This document shows positions 23,040 through 34,453 of a stretch of 64,000 nt of DNA, in pieces. The notes beneath the pieces are model-generated. The model made no database searches. It was not told the origin of the DNA and saw only the letters and a list, made by a program, of their open reading frames with translations. The stretch is from positions 192,590,706 through 192,654,705 of the forward strand of contig NC_089493.1 of the NCBI RefSeq assembly GCF_036850765.1, read 5' to 3'. This DNA comes from Saccopteryx bilineata (taxonomy: Eukaryota; Chordata; Mammalia; Chiroptera; Emballonuridae). The translations under genes were made by a program, and so were the position numbers. Within the stretch, counting starts at the first letter, position 1. Every line of letters starts with the position of its first letter.

Positions 23040-24105
23040 TACCAGGCAGTAAGAGGATCTGGATTTACCCTCCTGCCTGAAACACAACCAAAAACCAGAC
23101 ACAATATGGAAAATAACAAGTTTCCAAGACACCGGGCATGAGTCAAGGGCGAACAGAGATTCTGAGTGTCAGAAACAAATGGGGCTGAGCTTACCACTGC
23201 CATGAGAGAGTTCCCAGGCCACCGCGCGGGGTGGGGGTGGGGCGGGAGCCAGGCAGAGATCCCCAGAGAGGCCAAAGTGGCTATGTTTCCAGAAGAGAGT
23301 ATTGGGCAGGAGAGAGCTGCACAGAGAGAGCCCCAGGGAAACTCCTAGGGTCCCCCTTGACTATCAGCTGAGTACTGACCAGTGCGCACACCCAGGTAAA
23401 CGGCCCGAGATGGGGAACGAACTAAAAGGGCTTTGACAGAGCAGCGCCCGGCGTCACATGGGGCCAGAGCCAGCACCTGGCTGCCCTCTGGCCGAACCAG
23501 AGAACTTCAGGACTCACACAGCATCAGGTAGGACACGCAGAGGGTTTTGCCCCAGGAGCAAATTCACTAAGCGCTACTAAAAGCAAGACTTGAAAAAAAA
23601 ATTAAACTGTTGCTAAGCAATTTAATTTCATCCTAGAACACAGGGATACAAAAATATCCAGTTCCCAACCAAAGTAAAATTTACAATGTCTGGCATCTAA
23701 CCAAACATTCCCAGGCATGCAAAGAGGCAGGAGAATATGACCCAGAAGAAGGAGAAAAATCAATCAATGAAAGCTGACCCTGAATTGATAGGAATGTTAG
23801 GATTAGCAGACGAGGACCCTGAAATGATTATAACTGCATTCTATATGTCTAAGAAGTTACAGACACCACAGACACCTAGAGATGAAAACTACAATGTGTG
23901 AGAAACCATCCTGGATGAGATTAATGACAGTGAACTTGGGCATGGCCATAGAAACTATCCAAAATGGAACACAAAGAAAAAAAGAGAATTTTAAAAATAG
24001 AGCAGTGGCAGCTTCAAGTGGCTGACTATTTGTGTAATTAGGGGAATGGAGAACAGATAAAATATTTGAAGAAATACTGGCCCCCGATTTCCAAACTCAC
24101 TGCTG
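23040..24105 (+). mobile_element. L1M/HAL1-like 5' and ORF1 region fragment
   Basis: The order of phrases (GTCTGGCATCTAACCAAAC, GGCATGCAAAGAGGCAGGAG, GACCCAGAAGAAGGAG, AGAGATGAAAACTACAATG, ATAGAAACTATCCAAAATGG, GGCAGCTTCAAGTGGC) matches an old L1 or half-L1 5'/ORF1 region as I recall it. Frames are broken by stops. The exact subfamily cannot be given. Confidence 0.6.
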
Positions 24106-24114
24106 ATCCAATAC

Positions 24115-24315
24115 TTGTAGGCTGTTTGCGCCGTGCCAGGTGCTGTCCTAAGTGCTTACACATATTAACTCATCTGCTTCTTACTGCTTTATAGTTCTTG
24201 ATTTAGCCCTATTTTAAAACAAAGGCCCCAGGCCCAGAGAGTTCATCAGTTGCCCAAGGTCACATAGATGATAAGTAGCTGAGCCAGGATTAGAGTCCAG
24301 GGACTTCACAGACTG
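24115..24315 (-). mobile_element. MIR, antisense
   Basis: GTGCCAGGTGCTGTCCTAAG, CATATTAACTCATCTGC and TTGCCCAAGGTCACATAGAT are MIR landmarks in antisense order, ending in a GCCAGGATTAGAGTCCAGG segment. Confidence 0.8.
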
Positions 24316-24599
24316 TTGAAATCTTGGCTCTGCCCTTTGTGAATGTTTTCAACACCAGTAAACAGCACCCACAGGTTATTTTTAACGGCTGCATAGTATT
24401 CCACTGCTAGAGTTTATTTAACAAATTCCCTGTGTTTGAAACACGGCTTCTAGTTTTTCACCCTTCTGAAGAATGAGCCCAGGACATGCCCAGAGCTGAG
24501 TGGTTGAGGCTCCTGCTGGGTTATATTCCTGTTTCTAAAAGTGTAGCAACTGAGTCTAAAGCAGGCACATTTTTGAGAGATTTTGGTGCTATTGTCAAA

Positions 24600-24785
24600 T
24601 AGTCCGGATAAAGTTTGTACAGACCCCACAGGCTTTACCACCAACTCCCTGTGCTGCCTTTGACATCTGACTTAACCTCTCTGGGCCTCCATGTCCTTCT
24701 CTATTAAAAAGGGTACCATATCCTCCTCTGCTTAGGGCTGTAAGTGAGGATTAAACGAGACACCGGGTGCCAAATGAATGTCACA
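24600..24785 (+). mobile_element. MIR relic, sense
   Basis: GACTTAACCTCTCTGGGCCT and AAGTGAGGATTAAACGAGAC match the middle and 3' parts of MIR. Confidence 0.7.
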
Positions 24786-24849
24786 TTACATTGGGTGGCA
24801 TAGAGCGGGTGATCCCTTTTTCATGACATGAATGGCGTAGCAGGAGGGG

Positions 24850-25450
24850 GTTGGCGCTTCCTGGGGAGCGGAGCCGTGCTGGTGGCGTAGGAGGAACACA
24901 GAGGGTGCCTCCCAGCTCCGAGGCTGGCCCCCATGAGTCTCCCTGAGAGAACCGTGGGCTGCTTTGAGCCGCTCCAGCTGGAACCTCCCCCTCCTGATCC
25001 GCCCGCTGACTCACGGTCTCGCCCAAGCTGTGGAAAAACAAACGCTCTCTTGTGTCTTTGTGTGTGGGTCCCTCCCCCCTTTTTCCATCAGCTTCTTTCA
25101 GGTAGAGGAGGTTTACACTTGACAGGTATAGCCCGAAGTCCCCCCACTCCACACACACACACACAGTGTCCTCCCCACCCCCCCGTTTGCCCCTGCCCCT
25201 GCCCCGTCCCCCCGGGGCCCATTCAGACCTCAGAGCTCCTTTTGCACAAAGGCTTCTGGAGGGCACAGTTAATGCAAAGACGGGAGGCCCATGTTGGAAC
25301 TGTAGGTGCAGCAGGCGCCCTGGGCCGCCCGCACCCTGGGCTGCACGAGCTGGCCCCGCTCCAGCGGCCGTTCCCATCTTGCCTCTTGTCAGTTCGCGGG
25401 GTTGGACCCCAAACAAGAATTTCCTAACTCAAACATCGTTTCCCACTAAA
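24850..25450. other. GC-rich unique block, possible regulatory DNA
   Basis: A non-repetitive block with an AP-1-type TGACTCA (about 25008-25014), a CA run (about 25150-25166) and long spurious frames on both strands. No gene structure supports the 211-codon minus frame. Confidence 0.3.
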
Positions 25451-25624
25451 TCAAATGCACAAAGCAATGTCTTCCTGTCCCTTCCTCCTCCTGTGAACAC
25501 AGCTTTTAAAAAAGACATGATGTTCATGTGGTTTATCAAGCCTGCTAGCTAACATAGAGACAAAAATCCTATGAGAATCACGCTCTGACGATCTAAATTA
25601 CACGCTCACTTGCAAAGAGAAGGG

Positions 25625-25835
25625 AATGAATGTTTACTGAGCACATACTGAGTGCCGGGAGCAGGGCCGGCCGCTCTGCCCCCGGTTGTCACCTCATCCT
25701 TCAACAGCACAGGGGCAGCTCAGATTATTTCCCAGGTGAGGGATCTGAGGCCCAGAGAGGCCAAGGGACTTGTCTAGGTCGCACAGCAAGTTCTGTGTGG
25801 GCCAGGCAAGGGGGTTCAGGCCTCTCTGACTCAGA
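25625..25835 (-). mobile_element. MIR, antisense
   Basis: GAATGTTTACTGAGCACATA, ACTGAGTGCCGGGAGCAGG, TGAGGCCCAGAGAGGCCAAG and AGGTCGCACAGCAAG are in antisense MIR order. Confidence 0.75.
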
Positions 25836-26039
25836 CATGGGGTAGGAGTCCCCTCCTCTTGGAGCTGCAAGGGGTTGAATGAGTCCTCTGTGGAAACAGC
25901 TTGCCCAGGGAGCCCATGTCAGTCTCCCCCGAGCCCCCACCCTGCCTCACACCTCACCCATCCAGACCCCTCTGCTTGACTCACTCTGCACACGCAGTAG
26001 GGCTTTCTTCCCTAAGGACTTCTGTGCTTCTGTCATCCT

Positions 26040-26600
26040 TTCTTTTGTTCATTCAGCCAGCGTTTGTTGAGCACCTACTGTGTGCTGGCCCTGTGCCGGA
26101 AGCCAGGGATATAGTGTTTAACAGATGGCTATGGTGGCTGTCTATGTGAGCTCCCTGACTAGGGAAAAAGGAAATGACTAGATAACCTCATAAATAAATG
26201 CACACTTGTACCCATGAAAGGTACCACAAAAGAAAAGTGAGGGGAATCCATGAGCTCAGAGCAAGGGGAGAGAGGAGAGGGTATAGGCAAGGCTTCCCCG
26301 AGGCCTGAGGCATGTGCCTAGGGGGAGGGGGGGAGGGGTAGGAAGCCTTCCAGGCCCAGGGAACAGAATGGACGAAGAGCAGTGCCTGGAAGGAGCAGGT
26401 CCCCAGGGAGGAACCAAGAGGCGGGAGATAAAGTCAGAAGAGGAGCCCAGGTGAGGCCTGCAAAGCTCTGTGGACCACAGGCCAGAACCGAGGTTGGATC
26501 CCAAGCTGCCAGGAACCCGTGTTTTGAGCAGAACTCTGACATGCTCAGATGGAGCGGAAGAGACTCTAGGTGCTGTGGGGAGAAACGGTTTTTGCATGGG
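26040..26600 (-). mobile_element. Probable L2 relic, antisense
   Basis: Begins GTTCATTCAGCCAGCGTTTG then TTGAGCACCTACTGTGTGC, the antisense L2 3' end. Further phrases (GAGCAGTGCCTGGAAGGAG) are weaker. Confidence 0.5.
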
Positions 26601-27131
26601 AGAGTGTTAGTGCGCATAAGTCTATGTCTAAGTTTGGAGGTGATGCCTTGGTCAGGCCGAGGGCAGAAGGACCAGCGACAGCAAGGCAGCAATCACACAG
26701 GACGGTCTTGAGGGAAATCAACCTTCTTCTCAAATGTCCCTCTGCTCTGTCTGCACCCCTTCTTTCTACCAGCGTGCCCCCTGACACAGTGCCAACCCCT
26801 AACACAGCCCACTTACTTTCCAAGTCTGGCCACATATCTGTTTCCTCCTTGGAATTTTCCAGCAGCCTATAAGGCAGGTTTTATTTTGATACCCATTTTA
26901 TAGAGGTGGGAATTGAGATTTGAAGCAGTGAATCCAGTTGCCCAAGGTCATTGGCCTCAAAGAGATGCAGCAAGAATAGAGAGATGTTCTCCTAGGCAGA
27001 TTCTTTCAGCCCTGCCAGCCTTTGTGAAATAAACTTGTGCTTTCTGGGAGAATGTGAAGGAACTGCATGCCTGCCCGTGCCTGACCTGCTGCACCCCCCT
27101 TAGTCACCAGGAGGTGCTGCATAAACACTAG

Positions 27132-27630
27132 GGGGATGGATGGATGGATAGATGGATGGATGGATGGATGGATGGATGGATGGATGAATGGTAGATGGAT
27201 GGATAGATGGATGAATGGGTGGTTGAATGGATGGGTGGGATGGGTGAGTGGGTGAATGGATGGATGTGTGGGTGGATGGGTGGGTGGGTGAGTGGATGGG
27301 TGGATGGGTGGATGGATCGGTGGATGGGTGGGATGGGTGGATGGATGGGTAGATGGATGGATGGATGGATGGATTGGTAGATGGATGGATTGGTAGATGG
27401 ATGGATTGGTGGATGGATGGATGAATGAATGAGTGGACGGGTGGACGGGTGGATTGGTGGATGGATGGATGGATGGATGGATGAATGAATGGATGGGTGG
27501 CTGGGTGGATGGGTGGGTGGGTGGGTGGGTGGGTGGATGGATGGATGGATGGGTGGGTGGGTGGATGGATGGATGGATGGATGGATGAATGGATTGGTGG
27601 ATGGATGGTTGGGTGGGTGGATGGATGGAT
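27132..27630 (+). repeat. 500-bp (GGAT)n/(GGGT)n tetranucleotide array
   Basis: Degenerate GGAT units with blocks of GGGT, GGAC and GAAT variants. The minus-strand reading (poly HPSI/HPPT) stays open for over 200 codons only because the four-base unit contains no stop. Confidence 0.97.
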
Positions 27631-27639
27631 ATTGCCACC

Positions 27640-29160
27640 TGTTCCAAATCCCTCCATGGCTCCTAATTATCCTGGGTAGTGGCCAAACCTCCCAGGCCGA
27701 GGGCTCTCACCAGCTGGGCTCCTACTTGCCTGTCCAGCTTCAGGCTCTGGGTAAGTGATGTCTGAGATGCTGTAAGAACATGAGCTAAGGCTGCAAGTAG
27801 GAAAGCTCGGGGTGAGGTTCAGGCCTTTAGTTTTTCCATAAACCATTGACAGGTCACTTACTAGGTGCTAGGAGTTTACCAATGAGCACTGTCGGGCCTG
27901 CGCCTCCAGCCAGCGGCTTGCTACAATGCCTGGAGGTCCACCATGAGAGTCCCTCTTTTGCATGAAGGTTTTATCTCTTGAGAGTCCTCGCAAACACGCA
28001 GCCGGTGAACATCCCATGCCTGCACCATCCATATCGACACTGGTACTCCGAGATGGCTGGGGGAGCAGGGAGCTGGCTCTCAACCAGCACCAAGCAGAAG
28101 TCAAAGAGATGAGGGGACAGGTGGGGTGAGCTTTGACCCAGTGGGACAAACAGGTCGGTCACCTGGATGGGACTGTGCACTATACTAATAAACTTTAGGG
28201 ACAGGTGTGTTGATTATGGTATTGCCTCCCCACTTCACAACCAGGAGGGCGCCGACCGTGCATTTCCCAGGCGGGGATCCTCTCGGGGCCACCCTGCTGG
28301 TCCAGGTGACCTCTGACTCCGAAGCTTAGGGCAGGGGTTGCAAAGTCCCCCACAACAGAATCATGGGGTGAGGGTGCATAGACTCTTGGGTCTCACCCAG
28401 ACCTATGAAACCAGGGACTCTAAGGGCAGCAGGAAGTATGCACAAAGGCTAGGAGGCCGCAAGCACCGTGGAGACGGTGGGGACCTGGACCAAGCAGTTT
28501 GGGGGACCCCCATCCTGGATCATAGACGGTCCTCTCTGAGCCTGAGGGCCCGGTTTGTAAGGCAAGGATCATTCTGGGTTACATCTGCTCTGCAGGGCAC
28601 TTTCGTTCACGGGCGTGGCTGACATCAGAGTGCTTTCGCTATAGATGGCATGTTAGTTTCGACACAGTGTGCCTCCCACGGTCACTGCGAGGGTTTGATG
28701 AGCGTAAGGAAAACACCTAGTGTGGCATTTAACACACAGTAGGAGCCCAGAAGGTGTGAGAGCTCCCCTCCTTCTGAGCTGCTCAAAGATTTTGGAAGTG
28801 GGCTTGCAAATTTCTAAAAAGGCTCCTCTTGTCTCCGCTTCACTCCAGGACGCTCTATGGCAACCGTCATGCCCTCTAATAACCTGATTTCCTGACAACA
28901 GGCGCAGGTGAGCCGCTTGTCAGAGCCATGGGCCTGAATGACACAATTGTCTCTGTGGGTGGAGCTCCTGTCCCGCCGCCTGTGTGCTGCGATCAAAGGC
29001 CCGTCCTCTCTGCCCGGCACCCCTGCACTGGTTAGTCAGGCGAGCTTTGCCCAGCCTTTCCCTGCATGCCCCTCTGGTTCGTTCACAGAAGGGGAAGGAG
29101 GGCTGTGCCCAGGGCTGTGCCCAGACCACCGTGGGGCTCATGTGGCCGGGAAAGATCCCC
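27640..29160. other. Intergenic, no gene recognised
   Basis: Mostly unassigned. A decayed MIR may lie at about 28530-28760. No open frame shows a domain. Confidence 0.5.
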
Positions 29161-29265
29161 ACATACAGGTTGTATGACCTTGGGCAAGTCACTTAACTTC
29201 TTTGAGTCTGTGTCTTCATCTGTAAAAGAGGAAAAATAGCAGTGGCATTGCTAAGGGTGGTTGAG
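29160..29265 (+). mobile_element. MIR relic, sense
   Basis: TGACCTTGGGCAAGTCACTT then AACTTCTTTGAGTCTGTGTC and CATCTGTAAAAGAGG are the MIR middle section. Confidence 0.75.
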
Positions 29266-29269
29266 AAGT

Positions 29270-29800
29270 CGTCCATTCCTTTGTTTAACAGATATTTATT
29301 GAGTGAACAAGGCAGATGAGCTTCCTGTTCTCGTGTTGCTGACCTTCTGGTAGGAAGACAACAAACATCACATTACTAATATGTTTTCAGAAACTCTTTG
29401 AAGCGAATAAAAGGAAAGGTTGAGATTACCCATGCCTGAGGGAATAGGGGCAGGAAGGTAAAGTACAACCTGTCAGGGTGATCAGGATCTAGGGAGCCTC
29501 CCTGAGGAGATGACACTTGAGTTGACACCAGAGTAATGAGATGGAGCCCCTTAGGAGACCTAGGGAAAGAACATTTCAGGGTGATCAGTAGGTGCAAAGG
29601 CCCTGGGGCTAGGTGAATCTCAGTGTGCTTAAAGAGCAGAGAAGGCTGGTGTGGCCAGGACCATGGTAAGCATAGGCCAGCCTGGTGGGAGATGAGTGGG
29701 AGAGGTCCACAGGAGACAGGTCAGGGAGGGCTTTATGAGCAGGTCAGGAAGTAGGCTTCTGTCCCCTGGAGGGGACACCGTGGGAAGGGTTCAGCCAGGG
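29270..29800 (-). mobile_element. L2-like relic, antisense
   Basis: AACAGATATTTATTGAGTGA (29287 onward) is the antisense L2 end. It is followed by GAGGAGATGACACTTGAGTT and GTGCAAAGGCCCTGGGGC, which keep the order of a long antisense L2-like repeat. Confidence 0.55.
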
Positions 29801-30004
29801 ACGTGCCACAGAATGAGGACTCTGGCTGCTGTGAGTGGAGTAGATGCAGGAAGCCCAGCTCGGTAGCTGGTAGGCCTCACTATGATTACTGTCTCTTCCC
29901 TGGGAAATCAGGAGAACCCAGATCCCTCATGCAGACCAACAGGATGGAGCCCAGAGACCCCTCACACCCTCTGAGCCCACCCATCTCTTCCCGTTATCCT
30001 GACA

Positions 30005-30275
30005 CCCCAAACAGTGACTCATGTAATTAGGCAGTCAAAGGCTAATACACTTGGGTTAAAATTATGCAGACTGCATGTGATATTAAAAATCCAAGGAGCA
30101 TACATTTCAAGCACAGGGGATGCCAAAATGTAGCTGCTTTATTTAAGGAATTATTTGGCTGGTGTGAACGGATGTTTATCCGAGCTTTTGCTCCCAGTGT
30201 GGGGAAAACAGGTACATGCAACTCAGCTGCTAAAAATAGGGGGATCCTTGGTCTGTTTTCATGTGATGGGTCCTA
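30005..30275. promoter_or_regulatory. Candidate conserved non-coding element with E-box/MEF2 pair
   Basis: An AT-richer block not resembling repeats. AP-1 TGACTCA (30015-30021), TAATTA (30024-30029), TCF-like TCAAAGG (30035-30041), and E-box CAGCTG (30224-30229) directly abutting a MEF2 consensus CTAAAAATAG (30230-30239). Regulatory function is inferred from motifs only; conservation was not tested. Confidence 0.3.
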
Positions 30276-31720
30276 AAATATCGTCCCCGCCTTTCCGACC
30301 CCCACCTGGGGCTGAGGGTCGGAGCAGATCCGCAGAGACCTGGCCGTGGACAAGCTTTGCTTCAGAAAGGGTCTGGGGCTCTGGGGATGAGGGCACGCTC
30401 AGGGCCTCTGGAATCCAAATAGGCTCTACTCCCCTGTGTCACCTCGTGCTGGGATGCCAGGTCCAGGTGGCGGCTTCTGCCCCTTGAAGATGGGGACAGG
30501 ACTGCCCACAGGGAAGGCAGTTGAGAGGCTGGAAGCATAGACCCTCTGGGCTGAGGTCTGCATCGAAGCAGAGCCCTTCATCCCAGGGGTTTCCCTTGGG
30601 TGGGCACAGGGGCCCTCAGAGCCTGCCTGCCCTTGACCAAAGGCCAGAACTGAGCCAGAGGGAGGGAGAGGCGTCTACTGCCTACAGAATCCACAATGGG
30701 CCCGTTTTACAGGTGGCACATCAGCCTGGGATGTGGGATTATAGGAAGCCCAGCTGAGTCTGACCCTTGAGGTTGGGTCTTTTCAAGAGCTGTGACCACA
30801 CACAATGGGGGGCGGGCAGGGATGCCCCCTTTCTTGCTTCCTTCTCTCTACCTGCTCAACCACCTGTTCTTCAGAAGGCTCTCAGCCCCTTGCCTTTTCT
30901 TCTGCCAGCTCCAACCGCTCCCTGCTCCCTGCTCCCCTCCTGCAGGCTCCCAGGGTGCCTCTTCAGGGCTCCCTGCGGGCCAGGTATCCCGCTCCCTCTC
31001 CCCCCAAGTTCTTCCCAGCACAGCCGGGTACCCCAGCCTTTGCCTGCAGTCCTCCACCCCGAGGCCCTCCCTGTCTCTCTCCACCTGACCGTCTACTCAT
31101 TACACTTGGGAAGACAGGGCTCTTCAAATCTGGGGCTCATGTAGTCCCTAAAAACTTTTGAAAACTACAGATGACTCACAAACATTTCTGTTTGGCATCT
31201 AAATGTTTTCATCATAAACGTAAACAGTTGTAAAAGAAGTAATTTTGAACCGTCACTACACAGAACAAGTGCTTTAAATAAAACCTCATCACCGCCTTGG
31301 AGCTATAGAGTATCTGTTCATTCATTTTCCCGAAAGCTCCACCATGCAGACTGAACGGCAAAGCCAACCCTCTCTGCCAAACTGCAAAGCCAGGCCTGCC
31401 TGCCTTTCAGTCGGGAAACTATATGAGTCTATTTTTCCATCGGTAAACCCACTAACTTGAATGTCTGCATCTAACCTCTCTGAATTCTACATATTTCTAC
31501 GATGGGTGAGGCACACCTGGGTGAAATAAGGCTGCGGTGCCTCTGTGTTCTGACACCAGCCTGCTTTTCCTGCCCCAAGGTGCTCCCTACGGAGAGGGAC
31601 TCTCTCCAATTGTCTTCCCTTTGGTGCCTTGGCAGTTTTTATTTTTTCTTTGAAATGTTCTATTGCAAAATATAACACACAGAGTGAAGCTAGTTGTGTG
31701 TGGCTAAAGCTTGCATCAAA
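30276..31720. other. Intergenic, no gene; possible second non-coding element
   Basis: About 31140-31330 is AT-rich unique sequence with a TGACTCA, a forkhead-like GTAAACA and TTTAAATAAA. The preceding 30770-31130 is C-rich with overlapping spurious frames. Confidence 0.4.
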
Positions 31721-31730
31721 ACTAAAACAT

Positions 31731-32078
31731 GCCTGACCAGGCGGTGGCGCAGTGGATAGAGCGTCGTCGAACTTGGATGCAGAGGACCCAGGTTCAAGAC
31801 CCCGAGGTTGCCAGCTTGAGCGCAGGCTCATCTGGTTTGAGCAAAAAGCTCACCAGCTTGGACTCAAGGTCGCTGGCTCGAGCAAGGGGTTACTCGGTCT
31901 GCTGAAGGCCTGCGGTCAAGGCACATATGAGAAAGCAATCAATGAACAACTAAGGTGTCGCAACACGCAACGAAAAACTAATGATTGATGCTTCTCATCT
32001 CTTCGTTCCTGTCTGTCTGTCCCTGTCTATCCCTCTCTCTGACTCTCTCTCTGTTAAAAAAAAAAAAAGAAAAAAACC
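31731..32078 (+). mobile_element. tRNA-derived SINE, second subfamily
   Basis: Starts GCCTGACCAGGCGGTGGCGC with box A GTGGCGCAGTGGATAGAG and box B GGTTCAAGACC, then a duplicated-looking GCTCATCTGG/GCTCACCAGC region and a (CT)-rich plus poly-A tail. Target duplication CTAAAACAT at 31722-31730 and 32079-32087. Its head differs from the GCCCTGGCCGG copies, so it is a distinct subfamily. Confidence 0.92.
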
Positions 32079-33220
32079 CTAAAACATAATAACAGCTCAA
32101 TAATTTATCAAAAAGCAAACACCCAGGTCAAGAAATAGAACATTTCTAGTTCCCCAGAAATCCCCTCTGGGCCCCTCCCAATCAGTACCCCTCCATCCTG
32201 TTCAAAGGTGACCACTATTCTGCATTTTACGCTGGCCATTTCTTGCTCTGCTGCATGGTTGTGTTCACGACCCCTGCCTGGTTTTGAACACCATTTAAAT
32301 GCAGTCCCGTTGTACGGGTCAGCTCGTGCCTGGCTTCCTTCACAGAGCGTGGCGCTGGGAACTCATCTGGGTTGGCGTGTGCAGCTGTGCTTTGTTTCTT
32401 CTCCTTACACAGTGGGATTAGATGTATAAGTATATTCCAAATTATCGACCCATGCTACTGGTGATGGGCCTAGGGGTTGGTCTCAGTTCTCAGCTGTTTT
32501 CAAATAAACCTGCGATGAACATTCATAGGGAGTTTCCTAGGCTCATATGCATATGCATTTCTTTGGGTGTATATCTGGGAGGTGTTGCTGGATCACAGGG
32601 TAGGTGTATGTTTACCTATACAAGACCCTGCCAGGTTGTTCTCCAGAGTGGTTGCACCTCTCTGTGCTCCCACCGGCGCTGTTTCTGCTGCTCCACGTTC
32701 TTGCCAATTCTTGGTATTGTCAATATTTAAAATTTTAGCCAATCTGGCTGGGGAGCCATGGTTACCTCACTGTGACTTTAAATTTTCATTTCCCTGGTTA
32801 TTAATGAGATTTAGTACCATTTTATATATTTATGGGCCATTGGAACATTCTTGTTGTGAAGTAACTATTTTTTTGTCCACTTGCCGAGTTGTTAGTCATT
32901 TTTATATCAGTTTGTACCTATGGAAATAAGTAAGTCCTTTGTCGGTTATATGTTTATGATATGTTTTTTCCCACTGTGCTGCTTGTCTTTTAACTTTCTT
33001 ATCAATATATCTGATAAAAAAGAATGTTACATTTTAATGAAGTGAAGTTTATTGATTTTTTTTTTATGGTCACCATTTTCTGTGTCTTGTTAAAGAATCT
33101 TTCTACCACTCTGAGGTCATGAAGACATTTTATGTTACTTTCTAGAAGTTTTACCTTTAACATTTAGATCTATAATTCCCCTGAAATTGATGTTGCAAAT
33201 GGTGTGAGATAGGGATCAAG

Positions 33221-33221
<1 letters not shown>

Positions 33222-33276
<55 letters not shown>

Positions 33277-33300
33277 TTTCTCTCTTTCTTTCTTTCTTTT
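33222..33300 (+). repeat. (TTTC)n microsatellite
   Basis: About nineteen TTTC units with one TTTTCTC interruption, inside the antisense L1. Confidence 0.95.
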
Positions 33301-33614
33301 CCCTACATAGCTATTCGATTAGCCCAGCTACTAGTAGTCAATGAAAAGATTGTCTTTTTCCCCCATGTAGTGTCATGTTTGTCCTAAAACATGTGTCCAT
33401 CTGTTTGTGCAATCCCTCTTCTATCTCATTGGTCCATGTGTCCATCTTGTAGCAATGCCACAGTCTTACTTACTGAGCTTTACGATAGGTATTGGTATCC
33501 AGTAGAGGAAATCCTTTTCCTTTGTTCTTAAAATAAAAAAATCTCTTTCAAAACATAGCTATCCTTCACTCTTTGTATTTTCACATAGATTTTACAATCT
33601 GTTTTCCAAGTCTC

Positions 33615-33658
33615 ACACACACATACACATACACACACATACACACACACACACACAA
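33615..33658 (+). repeat. (CA)n microsatellite
   Basis: CA units interrupted by a few ATACA variants, inside the antisense L1. Confidence 0.95.
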
Positions 33659-33836
33659 ACCTACCTGTTAGAGATTTAATTAGGTTTATATGCATTGAAT
33701 CTATAAATCAGTTTGCAGAGAACTGACTTCTTTAAAAATATTGAGTCTTCCAATCCATGAATATGGTATATCCTTCCATTTAGGTTTTGAATTCCTCTCA
33801 ATAATGTTTTATCATTTTTTAGGTAAAGCCATTTTT

Positions 33837-34228
33837 TATTTTTATTTTTTGTATTTTTCTGAAGCTGGAAATGGGGAGAGACAGTCAGACAGACTCCTGC
33901 ATGCGCCCGACCGGGATCCACCTGGCATGCCCACCAGGGGCAACGCTCTACCCACCAGGGGGCGATGCTCTGCCCCTCCGGGGCGTCGCTCTGCTGCGAC
34001 CAGAGCCACTCTAGTGCCTGGGGCAGAGGCCAAGGAGCCATCCCCAGCGCCCGGGCCATCTTTGCTCCAATGGAGCCTTGGCTGCGGGAGGGGAAGAGAG
34101 AGACAGAGAGGAAGGAGGGGGGTGGAGAAGCAAATGGGCGCTTCTCCTATGTGCCCTGGCCAGGAATCGAACCCGGGTCCCCTGCACACCAGGCCGACAC
34201 TCTACCGCTGAGCCAACCGGCCAGGGCC
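33837..34228 (-). mobile_element. Bat tRNA-derived SINE, full length, reverse
   Basis: A 16-bp target duplication AGGTAAAGCCATTTTT at 33821-33836 and 34229-34244. Ends GGCCAGGGCC, the reverse of the SINE head. Very similar to copies at 13070 and 19782, hence recent. Confidence 0.95.
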
Positions 34229-34255
34229 AGGTAAAGCCATTTTTAAAGTGAGTGA

Positions 34256-34442
34256 TAGGGGCTGGGGAGAGATAGAAAAGTGTCAAGGGGGGATAAATGG
34301 TGTTGGAAGGAGACTTGACTTGGGGTGGTGGACACACAATACAATATACAGACATGTATTCTCAAATTGTATACCTGAAACCTATATAAATTTTTAACCA
34401 ATGTCACCCCCATAAATTCAATAAAAAAATTAAAATAAAACC
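34256..34442 (+). mobile_element. 5'-truncated L1 3' UTR insertion
   Basis: The run GGAGACTTGACTTGGGGTGG, ACACACAATACAATATACAG, TTGTATACCTGAAACCTATA and ACCAATGTCACCCCCATAAA matches a laurasiatherian-type L1 3' UTR ending in A-rich sequence. Target duplication AAAGTGAGTGA at 34245-34255 and 34443-34453. It abuts the SINE duplication on its left. Confidence 0.85.
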
Positions 34443-34453
34443 AAAGTGAGTGA

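Larger units (their letters stand above)
32100..33836 (-). mobile_element. Long antisense L1 relic (old L1M type)
   Basis: AT-rich sequence with landmarks of antisense L1 ORF2/3' region, including TTTATGGTCACCATTTTCTG, TTGGTCCATGTGTCCATC and TTAGGTTTATATGCATTGAA. It is broken by stops in the minus frames and includes two microsatellites. The SINE at 31731 is inserted near its left side, and the SINE at 33837 lies at its right. Confidence 0.65.

Noticed and set aside
24781..25416. 211-codon minus-strand frame
   Set aside because: Gly/Arg/Ala-rich, compositionally driven, no motif or homology recognised.
27006..27657. Minus-strand frames of 185-213 codons rich in His, Pro, Ser and Ile
   Set aside because: Artefact of the GGAT/GGGT array; both minus frames read the same low-complexity repeat.
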